A stretch of 64,000 nucleotides of DNA from Verrucomicrobiales bacterium (GTDB taxonomy: Bacteria > Verrucomicrobiota > Verrucomicrobiia > Verrucomicrobiales > DEV007), in NCBI GenBank assembly GCA_029233965.1, contig JARGOP010000013.1, positions 26,177-90,176 of the forward strand, in the 5' to 3' direction. Position numbers and translations under genes: made by a program. Below, in pieces: positions 8,532-16,499 of the stretch (position 1 is the first letter of the stretch; every line of letters starts with the position of its first letter). Under the pieces are notes generated by a model, which had not been told where the DNA came from, made no database searches, and saw only the letters and a program-made list of their open reading frames with translations.

Positions 8532-9925
8532 AAAAGGCATCTCAGGGTATCCTGATCGCTCTGCTGAGTTTGCAGGGGGCTCTCACGGCGGAAGACAGGC
8601 CACCCAATATCGTCTACATTATTTCGGACGATCAGACCTGGTCGGACTTCGGCTTCATGGGGAATGAGCGGGTCTACACGCCGAATCTGGATCAGCTCGC
8701 CTCGCAGTCGGCGACCTTCGTAAACGGCTACCTCACGACCAGTGTCTGCCGCCCCTCGCTGGTCACCTTGCTGACGGGGCTGTATCCCCACCAGCATCAG
8801 ATTCACTTCAATCACGGACCTCCGGGGAACAGTGCCTACAACCGGATGACGAGCGCCGCGGAATACGTGACGATTCGGGAAAAGGAATTCGAATTGATCA
8901 AAAAAGTAGACACGCTTCCCCGACATCTTGTGAATCAGTTAGGATACCGTGCCCTCCAAACCGGAAAGTTCTGGGAGGGCCATTGGCGGAACGCCGGCTT
9001 CACGGAAGGAATGACCACGTTCACCGCGCCCCCCGCTTCGCAAACCTACGGAGGGATTCGCAAACTGGCGTCCGGCGATCTCGTGGCGCATGGTAACGGG
9101 GACAGCGGACTGCAGATCGGCCGGGAGACCATGAAGCCGATCGAGGATTTCATCGTCTCGTCTGAAGCGGAGGGAAAACCCTGGATGGTCTGGTATGCTC
9201 CCTACCTTCCCCATCAGCCGCATGACTCGCCGGAGCAGTTCTACGATATCGTCGAGAGCACTCCGGGAGTCCTCCCTCACGAGATTCCCTACTTTGCCGC
9301 GATTGCTCAATTCGATGAAACCGTGGGCCGGCTCATCGGCTTTGTAGAATCCAATGCCAATGCGGCGAACACAGTTTTTGTGTTTGTGTCAGACAATGGC
9401 TGGGCCCCGGGTCAGCTTCCGGAGAAGGGCCGCCCTCAGGAGTTTGCCCATACGAAAACCAGTAAGCGGGCGCCTTTCGATGAGGGGGTAAGAAGCCCGA
9501 TTTTGATTCGTTGGGACGGAGTCGTTCCGGCGGGTCGTCATGAAGAACTCGTGAGCTGCATCGACATTGTGCCGACTTTGCTGAGACTGGCCGACATGGA
9601 AGGCAAAGCCGTCGAGGAAATGCCCGGGGAGAGTCTTGTTGGAGAGTTGGATCCGGAGAGGGCGGTCTTCGGTGCGATTTACCCCGGAGATGCGACCCGT
9701 CTGGGGCATCCGGAGGAGGATGTGGCGTATCGCTGGGTGCGACGGGGAGAGTATAAATTGATCGTTCCTGTGGGCCCTGAAGCCTGGGGCGGTTATCTGA
9801 AGGAACCGTCGCTTTTCAACGTCGCGAAAGATCCTCATGAGAAAATTAATTTGTTCGCGAGACCGGCCTTGCATGAAATCCGGGCCGACCTTGAGGAGAA
9901 TCTGGATCGCTGGTGGAGACCTTGA
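8528..9925 (+). CDS. Secreted sulfatase with atypical CRPSL active-site motif
   Basis: A 465-residue S1-type sulfatase with a signal peptide of about 21 residues. The metal site PNIVYIISDDQTWSDFG and the later VFVFVSDNGWAPG block are present. The formylglycine position reads C74-R-P-S-L78, so the arginine normally at +4 of CxPxR is leucine. I recall related CRxSL forms in PVC sulfatases, but cannot check this. If the cysteine is still modified, the enzyme is active with an altered stabilising residue; otherwise it could be a phosphonate-type or non-canonical hydrolase. It overlaps the upstream sulfatase by ATGA and is the last gene of the operon; the 84 bases before the convergent hydrolase gene contain no clear terminator. 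Confidence 0.9.
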   Translation: MKKASQGILIALLSLQGALTAEDRPPNIVYIISDDQTWSDFGFMGNERVYTPNLDQLASQSATFVNGYLTTSVCRPSLVTLLTGLYPHQHQIHFNHGPPGNSAYNRMTSAAEYVTIREKEFELIKKVDTLPRHLVNQLGYRALQTGKFWEGHWRNAGFTEGMTTFTAPPASQTYGGIRKLASGDLVAHGNGDSGLQIGRETMKPIEDFIVSSEAEGKPWMVWYAPYLPHQPHDSPEQFYDIVESTPGVLPHEIPYFAAIAQFDETVGRLIGFVESNANAANTVFVFVSDNGWAPGQLPEKGRPQEFAHTKTSKRAPFDEGVRSPILIRWDGVVPAGRHEELVSCIDIVPTLLRLADMEGKAVEEMPGESLVGELDPERAVFGAIYPGDATRLGHPEEDVAYRWVRRGEYKLIVPVGPEAWGGYLKEPSLFNVAKDPHEKINLFARPALHEIRADLEENLDRWWRP

Positions 9926-10009
9926 AGCTGGTGTTCGCTGCCATTTCCCTGCGGCGAAGGTTGCCGGGCCGCAAGAGCATCAGCCCTCCTCATCACTTCC
10001 GGTAGAAGA

Positions 10010-11164
10010 TCACGAATAAACGGCGTCGACGAGGTCGAGCGATTTCTGATTCGGAAGAACGCCGACTTCCATTTGATTCATGACGTAGGCGAACGAGATC
10101 CCGGATTCCGGGTCGGCGAAGGCATGGCTGCCGCCGGCACCAGGCTGGCCGAATGCTCTCGTTGATGGCCCGAAGCGATGGCGTATTTTTTCACCACGCT
10201 CATCGAGAGGATCTTTCATGAAACCGCAGGTGAAAGCAGTGGGGAGCATGAAGATCCGGTCCGGCCCGTCCGTCTGCAGGCTGCGGGCAGCCTTCACGAC
10301 AGCTTCAGGCAGAACGGTAACTCCGTCCTTCGCACCACCCTGCGCGAGGATCGAATAGAATTCGGCAAGGGCGGCGGCTGTTCCGACACCGCCCAGCGAA
10401 GGCATCCCGGCCTGCAGGTATTCGAGTTTATTGATGTCACTGAGCGCCCGCATTCCGCCGGGAGAACTGAACGCCGCCTGGGCAATGGAGTCCTTTTCCG
10501 CGAGCGCTCGAAAGAAGGGGAGCTCCTCTTCGGCGGGAAGTTGAACGGTCGGTGGCAGCATGGTCGCAAGTCGATCGAGGTGACGCGGATTGAGATCTCC
10601 GAGAAAAAAGTCGAGTCGAAGCGGTTTTGCGAGACGCTCGTTCCAAAAGGCAGCAAGTGAAATGCCTCCGGTCAACCGGCGAACGATTTCATCGAGGAGA
10701 AAGCCGTAGGTCCGCGGGTGATAGCCGTGGGACTTTCCCGGTTCCCAGAACGGAGTTTGCGTTTCCAGTTCCCGGATGACAGCGCGATGACTGAGAATGT
10801 TGGCGCGTTTGTCAGGATCAAGGGCGGGAAGGCCGGACTGATGGGAGAGGATTCCGGCAAGAGTCAGCTTGCTCTCCGCTGCTGCTCTCAGTTCCGGCCA
10901 GATTTCGGACGCCCTTGAATGAACGGGAATGCCGTTTTCATGCAGAGCCATGAGGGTGGCGATCGCGGCAGGCCCTTTTGTCGCGGACCAGACCGGAGCG
11001 AGTGTATGGCGGTCCCAGGGAACTGACTTCACTTTGTCCTGCCAACCCCGGTGCAGCGAAATGATTTCCTCTCCATCTTTCCAGACGGAGACTGAGGCGC
11101 CCAGTTCCCCGCGCTCTTCAAAATTGCGCTGAAAGCATTCTTCGACCTGTTTCTGCATCGTCAC
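10010..11164 (-). CDS. Beta-lactamase-fold serine hydrolase (EstB/class C-like)
   Basis: A 384-residue protein of the serine beta-lactamase-like/esterase EstB superfamily. The SxxK motif is S60-A-T-K63 in APVWSATKGPAAIATLMAL. A second motif tyrosine lies in GKSHGYHPRTYGFLLDEIV, and a GGSHAFADPESG block near the C terminus replaces the usual KTG-type strand. Members are carboxylesterases, D-aminopeptidases or peptidases rather than true antibiotic lactamases. There is no signal peptide, so it probably acts in the cytoplasm. The gene starts four bases before the stop of the TPR gene (ATGA overlap) and is last in the minus-strand operon starting with the EIIA-like gene. Substrate unknown. Confidence 0.88.
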   Translation of the reverse strand: MTMQKQVEECFQRNFEERGELGASVSVWKDGEEIISLHRGWQDKVKSVPWDRHTLAPVWSATKGPAAIATLMALHENGIPVHSRASEIWPELRAAAESKLTLAGILSHQSGLPALDPDKRANILSHRAVIRELETQTPFWEPGKSHGYHPRTYGFLLDEIVRRLTGGISLAAFWNERLAKPLRLDFFLGDLNPRHLDRLATMLPPTVQLPAEEELPFFRALAEKDSIAQAAFSSPGGMRALSDINKLEYLQAGMPSLGGVGTAAALAEFYSILAQGGAKDGVTVLPEAVVKAARSLQTDGPDRIFMLPTAFTCGFMKDPLDERGEKIRHRFGPSTRAFGQPGAGGSHAFADPESGISFAYVMNQMEVGVLPNQKSLDLVDAVYS

Positions 11165-11643
11165 TTCACTTTCCCGGGGATCTGATCACGAAGGGCTTCC
11201 AGGTCAGGATCATTCAAAGCACGGGTTCTGTTTCGCGAGTCGAGTTGGATGGATTGAGTTAACCAGGTCAGCGCGGCTTCGGAGCGACCGAGGGCAAGCT
11301 CATAGCAGGCCAGGTTGTAGAAGTAGCATTGATCATCCCGCAGCGAGTGGGGTCCGGTCTGGAGGAAATCGATGGCCGCCTGCGTTTTGTTCATTGCGTG
11401 GAGCGCATAGGCACCCTGGATGAAGCCGGCGTGATTCTCCGGATCCGATTCCGCCAGATCCCGGCTCAGAGTGAATGCTTCCTCAAGTTTTTGGCGATCG
11501 AGAAGAATCACGATCTGCATTTCCTTTGCTTCCGGACTTTTCTGTCGTTCTTCAGGAAGAGAGGCGATCACTTTCGATGCTTCGTCGAACATGCCGAGAT
11601 CAATGTAGCCCCGCGCTTTTTCCAGCCATGACGGTTCGTCCAT
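11161..11643 (-). CDS. TPR-repeat protein
   Basis: A 160-residue all-helical protein with three or four tetratricopeptide-like repeats: EKARGYIDLGMFDEASKVI, DRQKLEEAFTLSRDLAESDPEN, AGFIQGAYALHAMNKTQAAIDF and NLACYELALGRSEAALTWL. TPR proteins are scaffolds for protein-protein contacts; no partner can be named. It has neither signal peptide nor membrane segment. It lies 6 bases downstream of argS and overlaps the hydrolase gene by four bases, so the three are probably translated from one transcript. The link to arginyl-tRNA synthetase is likely only transcriptional. Confidence 0.85.
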   Translation of the reverse strand: MDEPSWLEKARGYIDLGMFDEASKVIASLPEERQKSPEAKEMQIVILLDRQKLEEAFTLSRDLAESDPENHAGFIQGAYALHAMNKTQAAIDFLQTGPHSLRDDQCYFYNLACYELALGRSEAALTWLTQSIQLDSRNRTRALNDPDLEALRDQIPGKVK

Positions 11644-11649
11644 TGTATC

Positions 11650-13380
11650 CTACATTTTTTCGGTCGTCTTGATCCCGAGAAGTCCAAGTCCACAGCGGAG
11701 GACCCGACCGGTCACTTCACAGAGGGCGAGTCGCGTTTCGCGAACGGCACCTTCCTCCTTCAGGACGGGGCAGGCCTCCCAGAAACGATGATAGGTCGTT
11801 GCCAGTTCATAGAGGTAAGTAGCCAGAGTGTTCGGGCGGAAGTCGGATAACACCGCCGGGACGATCTCGGCGAACTGGGCGAGTTTCAGCGCGAGGTCCT
11901 TCTCAGCGTCGGCGGTGAAGGTGATCGTGCCGCCCGGCTCGAAGTCGCTCCCGAGCTTACGGAAGATGGCCCGCGTCCGGACATAGGCGTTGATGAGATA
12001 GGGCGCGGTGTTACCCTTCAACGCGAGCATCGTGTCCCAGTCGAAGATGTAGTCCGTCATGCGAAACTGACTGAGCTCGGCGTATTTGACTGATCCGATT
12101 CCGATAATCTCAGCGATTTCCTTTTTCTCCCCGGGAGAAAATTCAGGATTCTTTTCCTCCACGATTTTCAGGGCCCGCTCGACCGCCTCCTCAAGGACAT
12201 CGGCGAGTTGGACTGTATCTCCGGAGCGCGTCCGCAGCATTTTCCGGTCTTTCCCGAGAATGGATCCAAAAGGAATGAACTCCAGTTCGGCATTCTGACC
12301 CCGTCGTTTCGCAATCCTGAAGATCTGGTCGAAATGCAACTGTTGGGGAGCGCCGACAACATACCAGACCGCATCAGCTTTCAATTCTTCGATGCGGTAG
12401 TCAATCGTTGCGAGATCGGTGGTGGCATAGAGGAATCCTCCGTCCGATTTCCGGATCAAAGCCGGTTTGTCGGCGAGTTGCTTCTCGTTAGGAAAGAAAA
12501 CGCAGATCGCTCCTTCGGACTCTTCGGCAATGTCGGCGGCGAGGAGGGAATCGACGAGCGGAGCGAGGCGGTCGTTGTAAAAGCTCTCGCCCAGCCAGAG
12601 ATCGAATTTTACATCGAGGCGGTCGTAAATCTTCTGTAGCCCGATCCTGGAGAGAGCGATGCATCGTTCCCAAATCGCAAGATTTCCGGCATCGCCGCCC
12701 TGGAGTTTGACGAGCTCGTTTTTGCACTCATCGCGGAGCGCCTCATCCTCTTTCGTCTTCGCATTTACTTCGCGGTAAATGCGGAGCAGCTCCGGGATGG
12801 GATCTGCTTCGAGGGCATCTTCATTAAGGAGGTGTTTCCAGCCCCAGAGGATCATGCCGAACTGCGTTCCCCAGTCGCCGATGTGGTTATCCGAGATAAC
12901 ATGGTGGCCCAGGAAGCTTGCAATCCGTGTCAGGCTGTCGCCAATGATCGTGCTCCGAATGTGACCAACGTGCATTGGTTTGGCCACATTGGGGGCTGAG
13001 AAATCGGCGACGATAGTCTGTGGTGTCCCACTCGGGGAAACGCCCAGCTTTTCCTCGTCGTCGAGCAACCCGCCAAGTCTTCCCTCTAAAAAACCGGTTT
13101 GGAGTCGGAAGTTGATAAACCCCGGCCCGGCGATTTCCGGCTTTTCGCTGACTTCGCCTCCTTCGAACGATTCGATAATCGCCGCAGCGACTTCGCGCGG
13201 GTTCCGCTTCACCTGCTTCGCGAGGACCATCGCGGCATTCGACTGATAGTCGCCGAATTGACGGTTCTGGGCCTGCTCGACCCGGGCGACGAAACCTTCG
13301 GGGAGCCCGGATGAAAAATCAGTGTTGGCGAGCGCCTCATTGAGGCGGATGGCGAGGAGTTCAGCGATCGTTGCGGACAT
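11650..13380 (-). CDS. argS: Arginyl-tRNA synthetase
   Basis: A 576-residue class I aminoacyl-tRNA synthetase charging tRNA-Arg with arginine using ATP. The N-terminal additional domain (residues 1-110) contains QNRQFGDYQSNAAMVLAKQ. The HIGH signature appears as HVGH in SAPNVAKPMHVGHIRSTIIGDSL. The region replacing KMSKS reads GKDRKMLRTRSGDTVQLAD. The C-terminal DALR anticodon-binding domain ends ALCEVTGRVLRCGLGLLGI. Length is normal for bacterial ArgS. It starts 27 bases after the stop of the PTS EIIA-like gene and is followed closely by the TPR gene. Confidence 0.97.
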   Translation of the reverse strand: MSATIAELLAIRLNEALANTDFSSGLPEGFVARVEQAQNRQFGDYQSNAAMVLAKQVKRNPREVAAAIIESFEGGEVSEKPEIAGPGFINFRLQTGFLEGRLGGLLDDEEKLGVSPSGTPQTIVADFSAPNVAKPMHVGHIRSTIIGDSLTRIASFLGHHVISDNHIGDWGTQFGMILWGWKHLLNEDALEADPIPELLRIYREVNAKTKEDEALRDECKNELVKLQGGDAGNLAIWERCIALSRIGLQKIYDRLDVKFDLWLGESFYNDRLAPLVDSLLAADIAEESEGAICVFFPNEKQLADKPALIRKSDGGFLYATTDLATIDYRIEELKADAVWYVVGAPQQLHFDQIFRIAKRRGQNAELEFIPFGSILGKDRKMLRTRSGDTVQLADVLEEAVERALKIVEEKNPEFSPGEKKEIAEIIGIGSVKYAELSQFRMTDYIFDWDTMLALKGNTAPYLINAYVRTRAIFRKLGSDFEPGGTITFTADAEKDLALKLAQFAEIVPAVLSDFRPNTLATYLYELATTYHRFWEACPVLKEEGAVRETRLALCEVTGRVLRCGLGLLGIKTTEKM

Positions 13381-13407
13381 AGTAGAAAGAAAAGAGCGCC
13401 GCTCAGG

Positions 13408-13863
13408 CTAACGCTGCGCGAGGATTTGATGAATTTCCGCCGCATCTCCGGCGCCGGCGAGCTGTTTCCTTGTGTCGGCACTGTTGAGCGTTTTCGCGAT
13501 GGAGGCGAGCGTCTTGAGGTGAGCGCCATGTTGGCCCTCCGGGACCATAAAGAGCACGATGTAATGAACCGGGGCACAATCCTGGGCACAGAAGTCGACT
13601 CCCGGCGTGGATCTTCCGAAGACCGCCACGATCTCGTCAAGATGGGGAAGTTTCGCGTGAGGGATCGCAATCCCGCCGCCGATCCCGGTGCTGCTTTGCT
13701 CTTCGCGAGCCTTGAGCGCGGCGAGTGCCGGCTCCTTCTGGGCCGTCGTGAGGGTGCTGGTCTTCACGAGATGATCAACCAGCTCTACAATGGCAGGCCA
13801 GTGCTCTTCGGATTGCATCTCGGCAATGACCCGCTCAGGAGTGAGTAGTTCGGACAGAGTCAT
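13408..13863 (-). CDS. PTS EIIA (PtsN/fructose-type) domain protein
   Basis: A 151-residue PTS EIIA type-2 domain. The phosphorylatable histidine is His69 in GIGGGIAIPHAKLPHLDEI, the family signature, and YIVLFMVPEGQHGAHLKTLASIAK matches the rest of the fold. It stands alone, without EIIB or EIIC, so it is more likely regulatory (like PtsN of the nitrogen PTS) than a transport component. It is the first gene of the minus-strand operon with argS. It is also divergent from the phosphatase gene at 14000, with a 136-base intergenic region that should carry both promoters. Confidence 0.92.
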   Translation of the reverse strand: MTLSELLTPERVIAEMQSEEHWPAIVELVDHLVKTSTLTTAQKEPALAALKAREEQSSTGIGGGIAIPHAKLPHLDEIVAVFGRSTPGVDFCAQDCAPVHYIVLFMVPEGQHGAHLKTLASIAKTLNSADTRKQLAGAGDAAEIHQILAQR

Positions 13864-13999
13864 GTCGGGTTCGAAGTGCGGACTTCGAAAGGGAAGGCGA
13901 GCATAATCCCGAGGAGAAGAGGATCAAGGCGGTTTTTCCGGCTTGAGGCTTTACAATTCATGGTTCTCCGCTCCATTGAACCTCTGTGTCGTTCTTCCC

Positions 14000-14485
14000 A
14001 TGAACTCCCGTATTCTCTTTGTCTGCACCGGTAATGTCTGCCGCAGCCCCATGGCTGAGGGGTTGTTTCGTGATCTCGCAGAGAAGTCCGGGCATGAAAT
14101 CGAAGTCGCTTCGGCCGGACTTGGAGCGATGGATGGGCATGGGCCGAGTCAAAATTCGGTCATCGCGATGAAGGAGCTGGGGATCGACATCTCCGCGCAG
14201 CGGAGTCAGATGTTCACTCCTGAGATGGTTGACGATTTCACTCACATCTTCGGGATGGGCGACGGCCACATCGAAACGATTCGCGCCTACTTTCCTCACA
14301 GCCTGGAGAAAACCTTCGTGTTGCGTGAGTTTATCGCAAAAGACGAATACGACCTCAATGTTCCTGATCCGATCGGTGGAGATCTCGAGGAGTATCAGCT
14401 CACGAGAGACTTGATCGAAGAGTCAATGTCCTCCATTCTCAGCTTCGTTACGACGGGGGATCCCGCACCGGGCAGCCGGGACTGA
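14000..14485 (+). CDS. Low-molecular-weight protein tyrosine phosphatase family
   Basis: A 161-residue protein with the P-loop CTGNVCRSP (catalytic Cys9, Arg15) directly after the first beta strand, and the general-acid loop VPDPIGGDLEEY near residue 125. This is the LMW-PTPase fold, which dephosphorylates phosphotyrosine, or arginine phosphate in some members. The start at 14000 is preferred over the upstream extension because it puts the P-loop cysteine at residue 9, as in the family. The gene stands alone, 106 bases before the RpiB-GlyA fusion. No cognate tyrosine kinase is visible in the window. Confidence 0.93.
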   Translation: MNSRILFVCTGNVCRSPMAEGLFRDLAEKSGHEIEVASAGLGAMDGHGPSQNSVIAMKELGIDISAQRSQMFTPEMVDDFTHIFGMGDGHIETIRAYFPHSLEKTFVLREFIAKDEYDLNVPDPIGGDLEEYQLTRDLIEESMSSILSFVTTGDPAPGSRD

Positions 14486-14591
14486 GAAATGCCCGGTTTC
14501 GGGCCGGTAAGTTATTTTGACTTTTTGAGTCTCCGGAACTAGCTAACGCTTCGTAAATCCTTTCTCCCGGCACGATTTTCGTAATTTACTC

Positions 14592-16283
14592 ATGGAAAAA
14601 CCCACTCTCATCATCGGAACCGACCACGGCGGATTTGAACTGAAAGAAGCTGTCGTCGACCATCTCAAAGGTCAAGGTTATGACGTTGAGGATATCGGCT
14701 GCTTCTCAACGGAGTCTGTCGACTACCCTGACTACGCAAATCTCGTCGCGAGTTCCGTGGTTTCCGGGAAGAAGGATCTCGGGATTCTCTGCTGCACGAC
14801 CGGGATCGGAATGTCGGTGGCAGCGAACCGTTTCCCCGGAATTCAGGCCGCGGTGGTGACTGATGCGGCTCTCGCTGCGAAAACACGGGTCCACAACAAC
14901 ACGAATGTCCTTTGCCTCGCCGGTGACTTCACCAGCGCTGAAGTGGCCGGACAAATCGTCGATGCCTGGCTCGGCGCTGAGTTTGATGCCGGTGGCCGCC
15001 ACGAACGTCGGGTTGCGAAGATGAATTCATGTGGCGCTTCAGTAAGTGCTCCGCATGTCGCCGCGACCGATCCTGAGATCTATTCGGTGATTCAGCGCGA
15101 GGAAGAGCGCCAGACTGAAAATATTGAATTGATCGCTTCGGAGAACTTTGCCTCCAAAGCAATTCAGCAGGCCCAGGGAAGCTGTCTCACCAATAAGTAC
15201 GCTGAGGGTTACCCCGGGAAGCGCTGGTATGGTGGATGTGAAAACGTCGATGTCGCCGAGACTCTCGCGATCAAACGGGCCAAGAAGCTCTTCGGGGCGG
15301 GCTTTGCAAACGTGCAGCCTCACTCAGGATCACAGGCGAATGCAGCTGTTTATTTCAGTGTGCTCGAGCCGGGTGATAAGATTCTCACGATGGACCTCGC
15401 CCACGGTGGTCACCTCACGCATGGGCACTTCGCGAACTTCTCCGGTAAGTTGTACGAAGTGAAGCACTATGGTGTTTCTCAGGAAGAGGAGACGATCGAC
15501 TATGATCTCCTCTCGAAGGCGGCTCAGGAATATCAGCCGAAGATGATCACGGCAGGAGCCTCGGCCTACTCCCGCATCATCGATTTCAAGCGGATGCGCG
15601 AAATTGCCGACTCGGTGGGCGCCTATCTCTTCGTCGATATGGCTCACATTGCCGGCCTCGTTGCAGCAGGAGTTCACCCGTCTCCGATCGAGCACGCTCA
15701 CTTCATCACGACGACGACGCACAAGAGTCTTCGGGGGCCTCGCGGAGGACTGATCCTCACGAACGATCCCGATCTCGCCAAGAAAGTGGACTCTCTTGTT
15801 TTTCCTGGGATCCAGGGAGGCCCGCTCATGCACGTGATCGCTGCCAAGGCGGTCTGTTTCCATGAGGCGCTTCAGCCCGGATTCAAAGCGTATCAGGAGC
15901 AGATCGTGAAGAACGCGAAAGCGCTCGCGGCAAAAATGGAGTCACTGGGCTATCGCATCATTGCCGGCGGAACGGACAATCACCTTTTCATGATCGACCT
16001 GCGTCCTTCGGGATTGAATGGAAAGATCGTTCAGGAAACGCTCGATAAGGCCGGGATCACGGTGAACAAAAACTCCATTCCCTTCGATACCGAGAGCCCT
16101 TTCAAAGGCGGCGGGATCCGCATCGGAACACCGGCGGTCACTACCCGCGGGATGAAGGAAGCAGACATGGATACCATCGGGCAGCTCATTCATGAAGCGA
16201 TCGTTGCCCGCGAAGATTCGGCCAAGTTGGAAGAGATTCGTCTCAAGGTGAAGACCTTGAACCTAGATTTCCCACTGCCGTGA
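14592..16283 (+). CDS. glyA: RpiB-like / serine hydroxymethyltransferase fusion protein
   Basis: A 563-residue two-domain enzyme. Residues 1-135 are an RpiB/LacAB-type isomerase: [10 protein letters not shown], catalytic-type Cys68 in [15 protein letters not shown] and [11 protein letters not shown]. Ribose-5-phosphate isomerase B interconverts ribose-5-P and ribulose-5-P. Residues about 155-563 are a full SHMT (PLP lysine Lys378 in [40 protein letters not shown]), which converts serine and tetrahydrofolate to glycine and methylene-THF. The frame is continuous, with a short linker about 136-155 and no stop. The usual Gly after the RpiB cysteine is Thr69, so isomerase activity is not certain. 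A hairpin terminator follows. No separate glyA is seen here. Confidence 0.95.
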   Translation: MEKPTLIIGTDHGGFELKEAVVDHLKGQGYDVEDIGCFSTESVDYPDYANLVASSVVSGKKDLGILCCTTGIGMSVAANRFPGIQAAVVTDAALAAKTRVHNNTNVLCLAGDFTSAEVAGQIVDAWLGAEFDAGGRHERRVAKMNSCGASVSAPHVAATDPEIYSVIQREEERQTENIELIASENFASKAIQQAQGSCLTNKYAEGYPGKRWYGGCENVDVAETLAIKRAKKLFGAGFANVQPHSGSQANAAVYFSVLEPGDKILTMDLAHGGHLTHGHFANFSGKLYEVKHYGVSQEEETIDYDLLSKAAQEYQPKMITAGASAYSRIIDFKRMREIADSVGAYLFVDMAHIAGLVAAGVHPSPIEHAHFITTTTHKSLRGPRGGLILTNDPDLAKKVDSLVFPGIQGGPLMHVIAAKAVCFHEALQPGFKAYQEQIVKNAKALAAKMESLGYRIIAGGTDNHLFMIDLRPSGLNGKIVQETLDKAGITVNKNSIPFDTESPFKGGGIRIGTPAVTTRGMKEADMDTIGQLIHEAIVAREDSAKLEEIRLKVKTLNLDFPLP

Positions 16284-16310
16284 TTTGTCGAAAACAGAAC
16301 GTGTTTTTCA

Positions 16311-16343
16311 ACAGGGTTGGGTCTTTGGCTCAACCTTGTTTTT
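16311..16343 (+). terminator. Rho-independent terminator after rpiB-glyA fusion
   Basis: Arms ACAGGGTTG (16311-16319) and CAACCTTGT (16331-16339) pair over nine positions with one G-U, around an 11-base loop, and a run of T follows (16339-16343). It lies 28 bases after the fusion stop and separates it from ilvB. Confidence 0.6.
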
Positions 16344-16383
16344 GTGTCCAGGGGGAAGTAATTGGGCAATTATCCTCAAGATG

Positions 16384-16419
16384 GGCAATTTTTCGTGAGG
16401 GTGATTGGCGAAAATTGCC
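16384..16419 (+). promoter_or_regulatory. Inverted repeat in the ilvB leader
   Basis: GGCAATTTTTCG at 16384-16395 and CGAAAATTGCC at 16409-16419 are inverted copies differing by one bulged T, with a second direct copy of GGGCAATT just upstream. A short T run follows. It lies 80 bases before ilvB and could be an operator or an attenuator hairpin. I see no clear leader peptide rich in Val, Leu or Ile. Confidence 0.4.
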
Positions 16420-16499
16420 ATTTTATGGGAAAGTGGACGATATATCGGTTGATGTTTCCCTGAAAACTGCGATTTTTGAGACAAGTAACCCTTCCTACT

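Noticed and set aside
10010..11164. True beta-lactamase (antibiotic resistance)
   Set aside because: It has SxxK but no lactamase signal peptide or KTG triad; the EstB-like hydrolase family fits better.
14517..14545. TTGACT with TAGCTA 17 bases later, before the RpiB-GlyA fusion
   Set aside because: The -10 element matches the consensus in only two positions, so it is too weak to list as a promoter.
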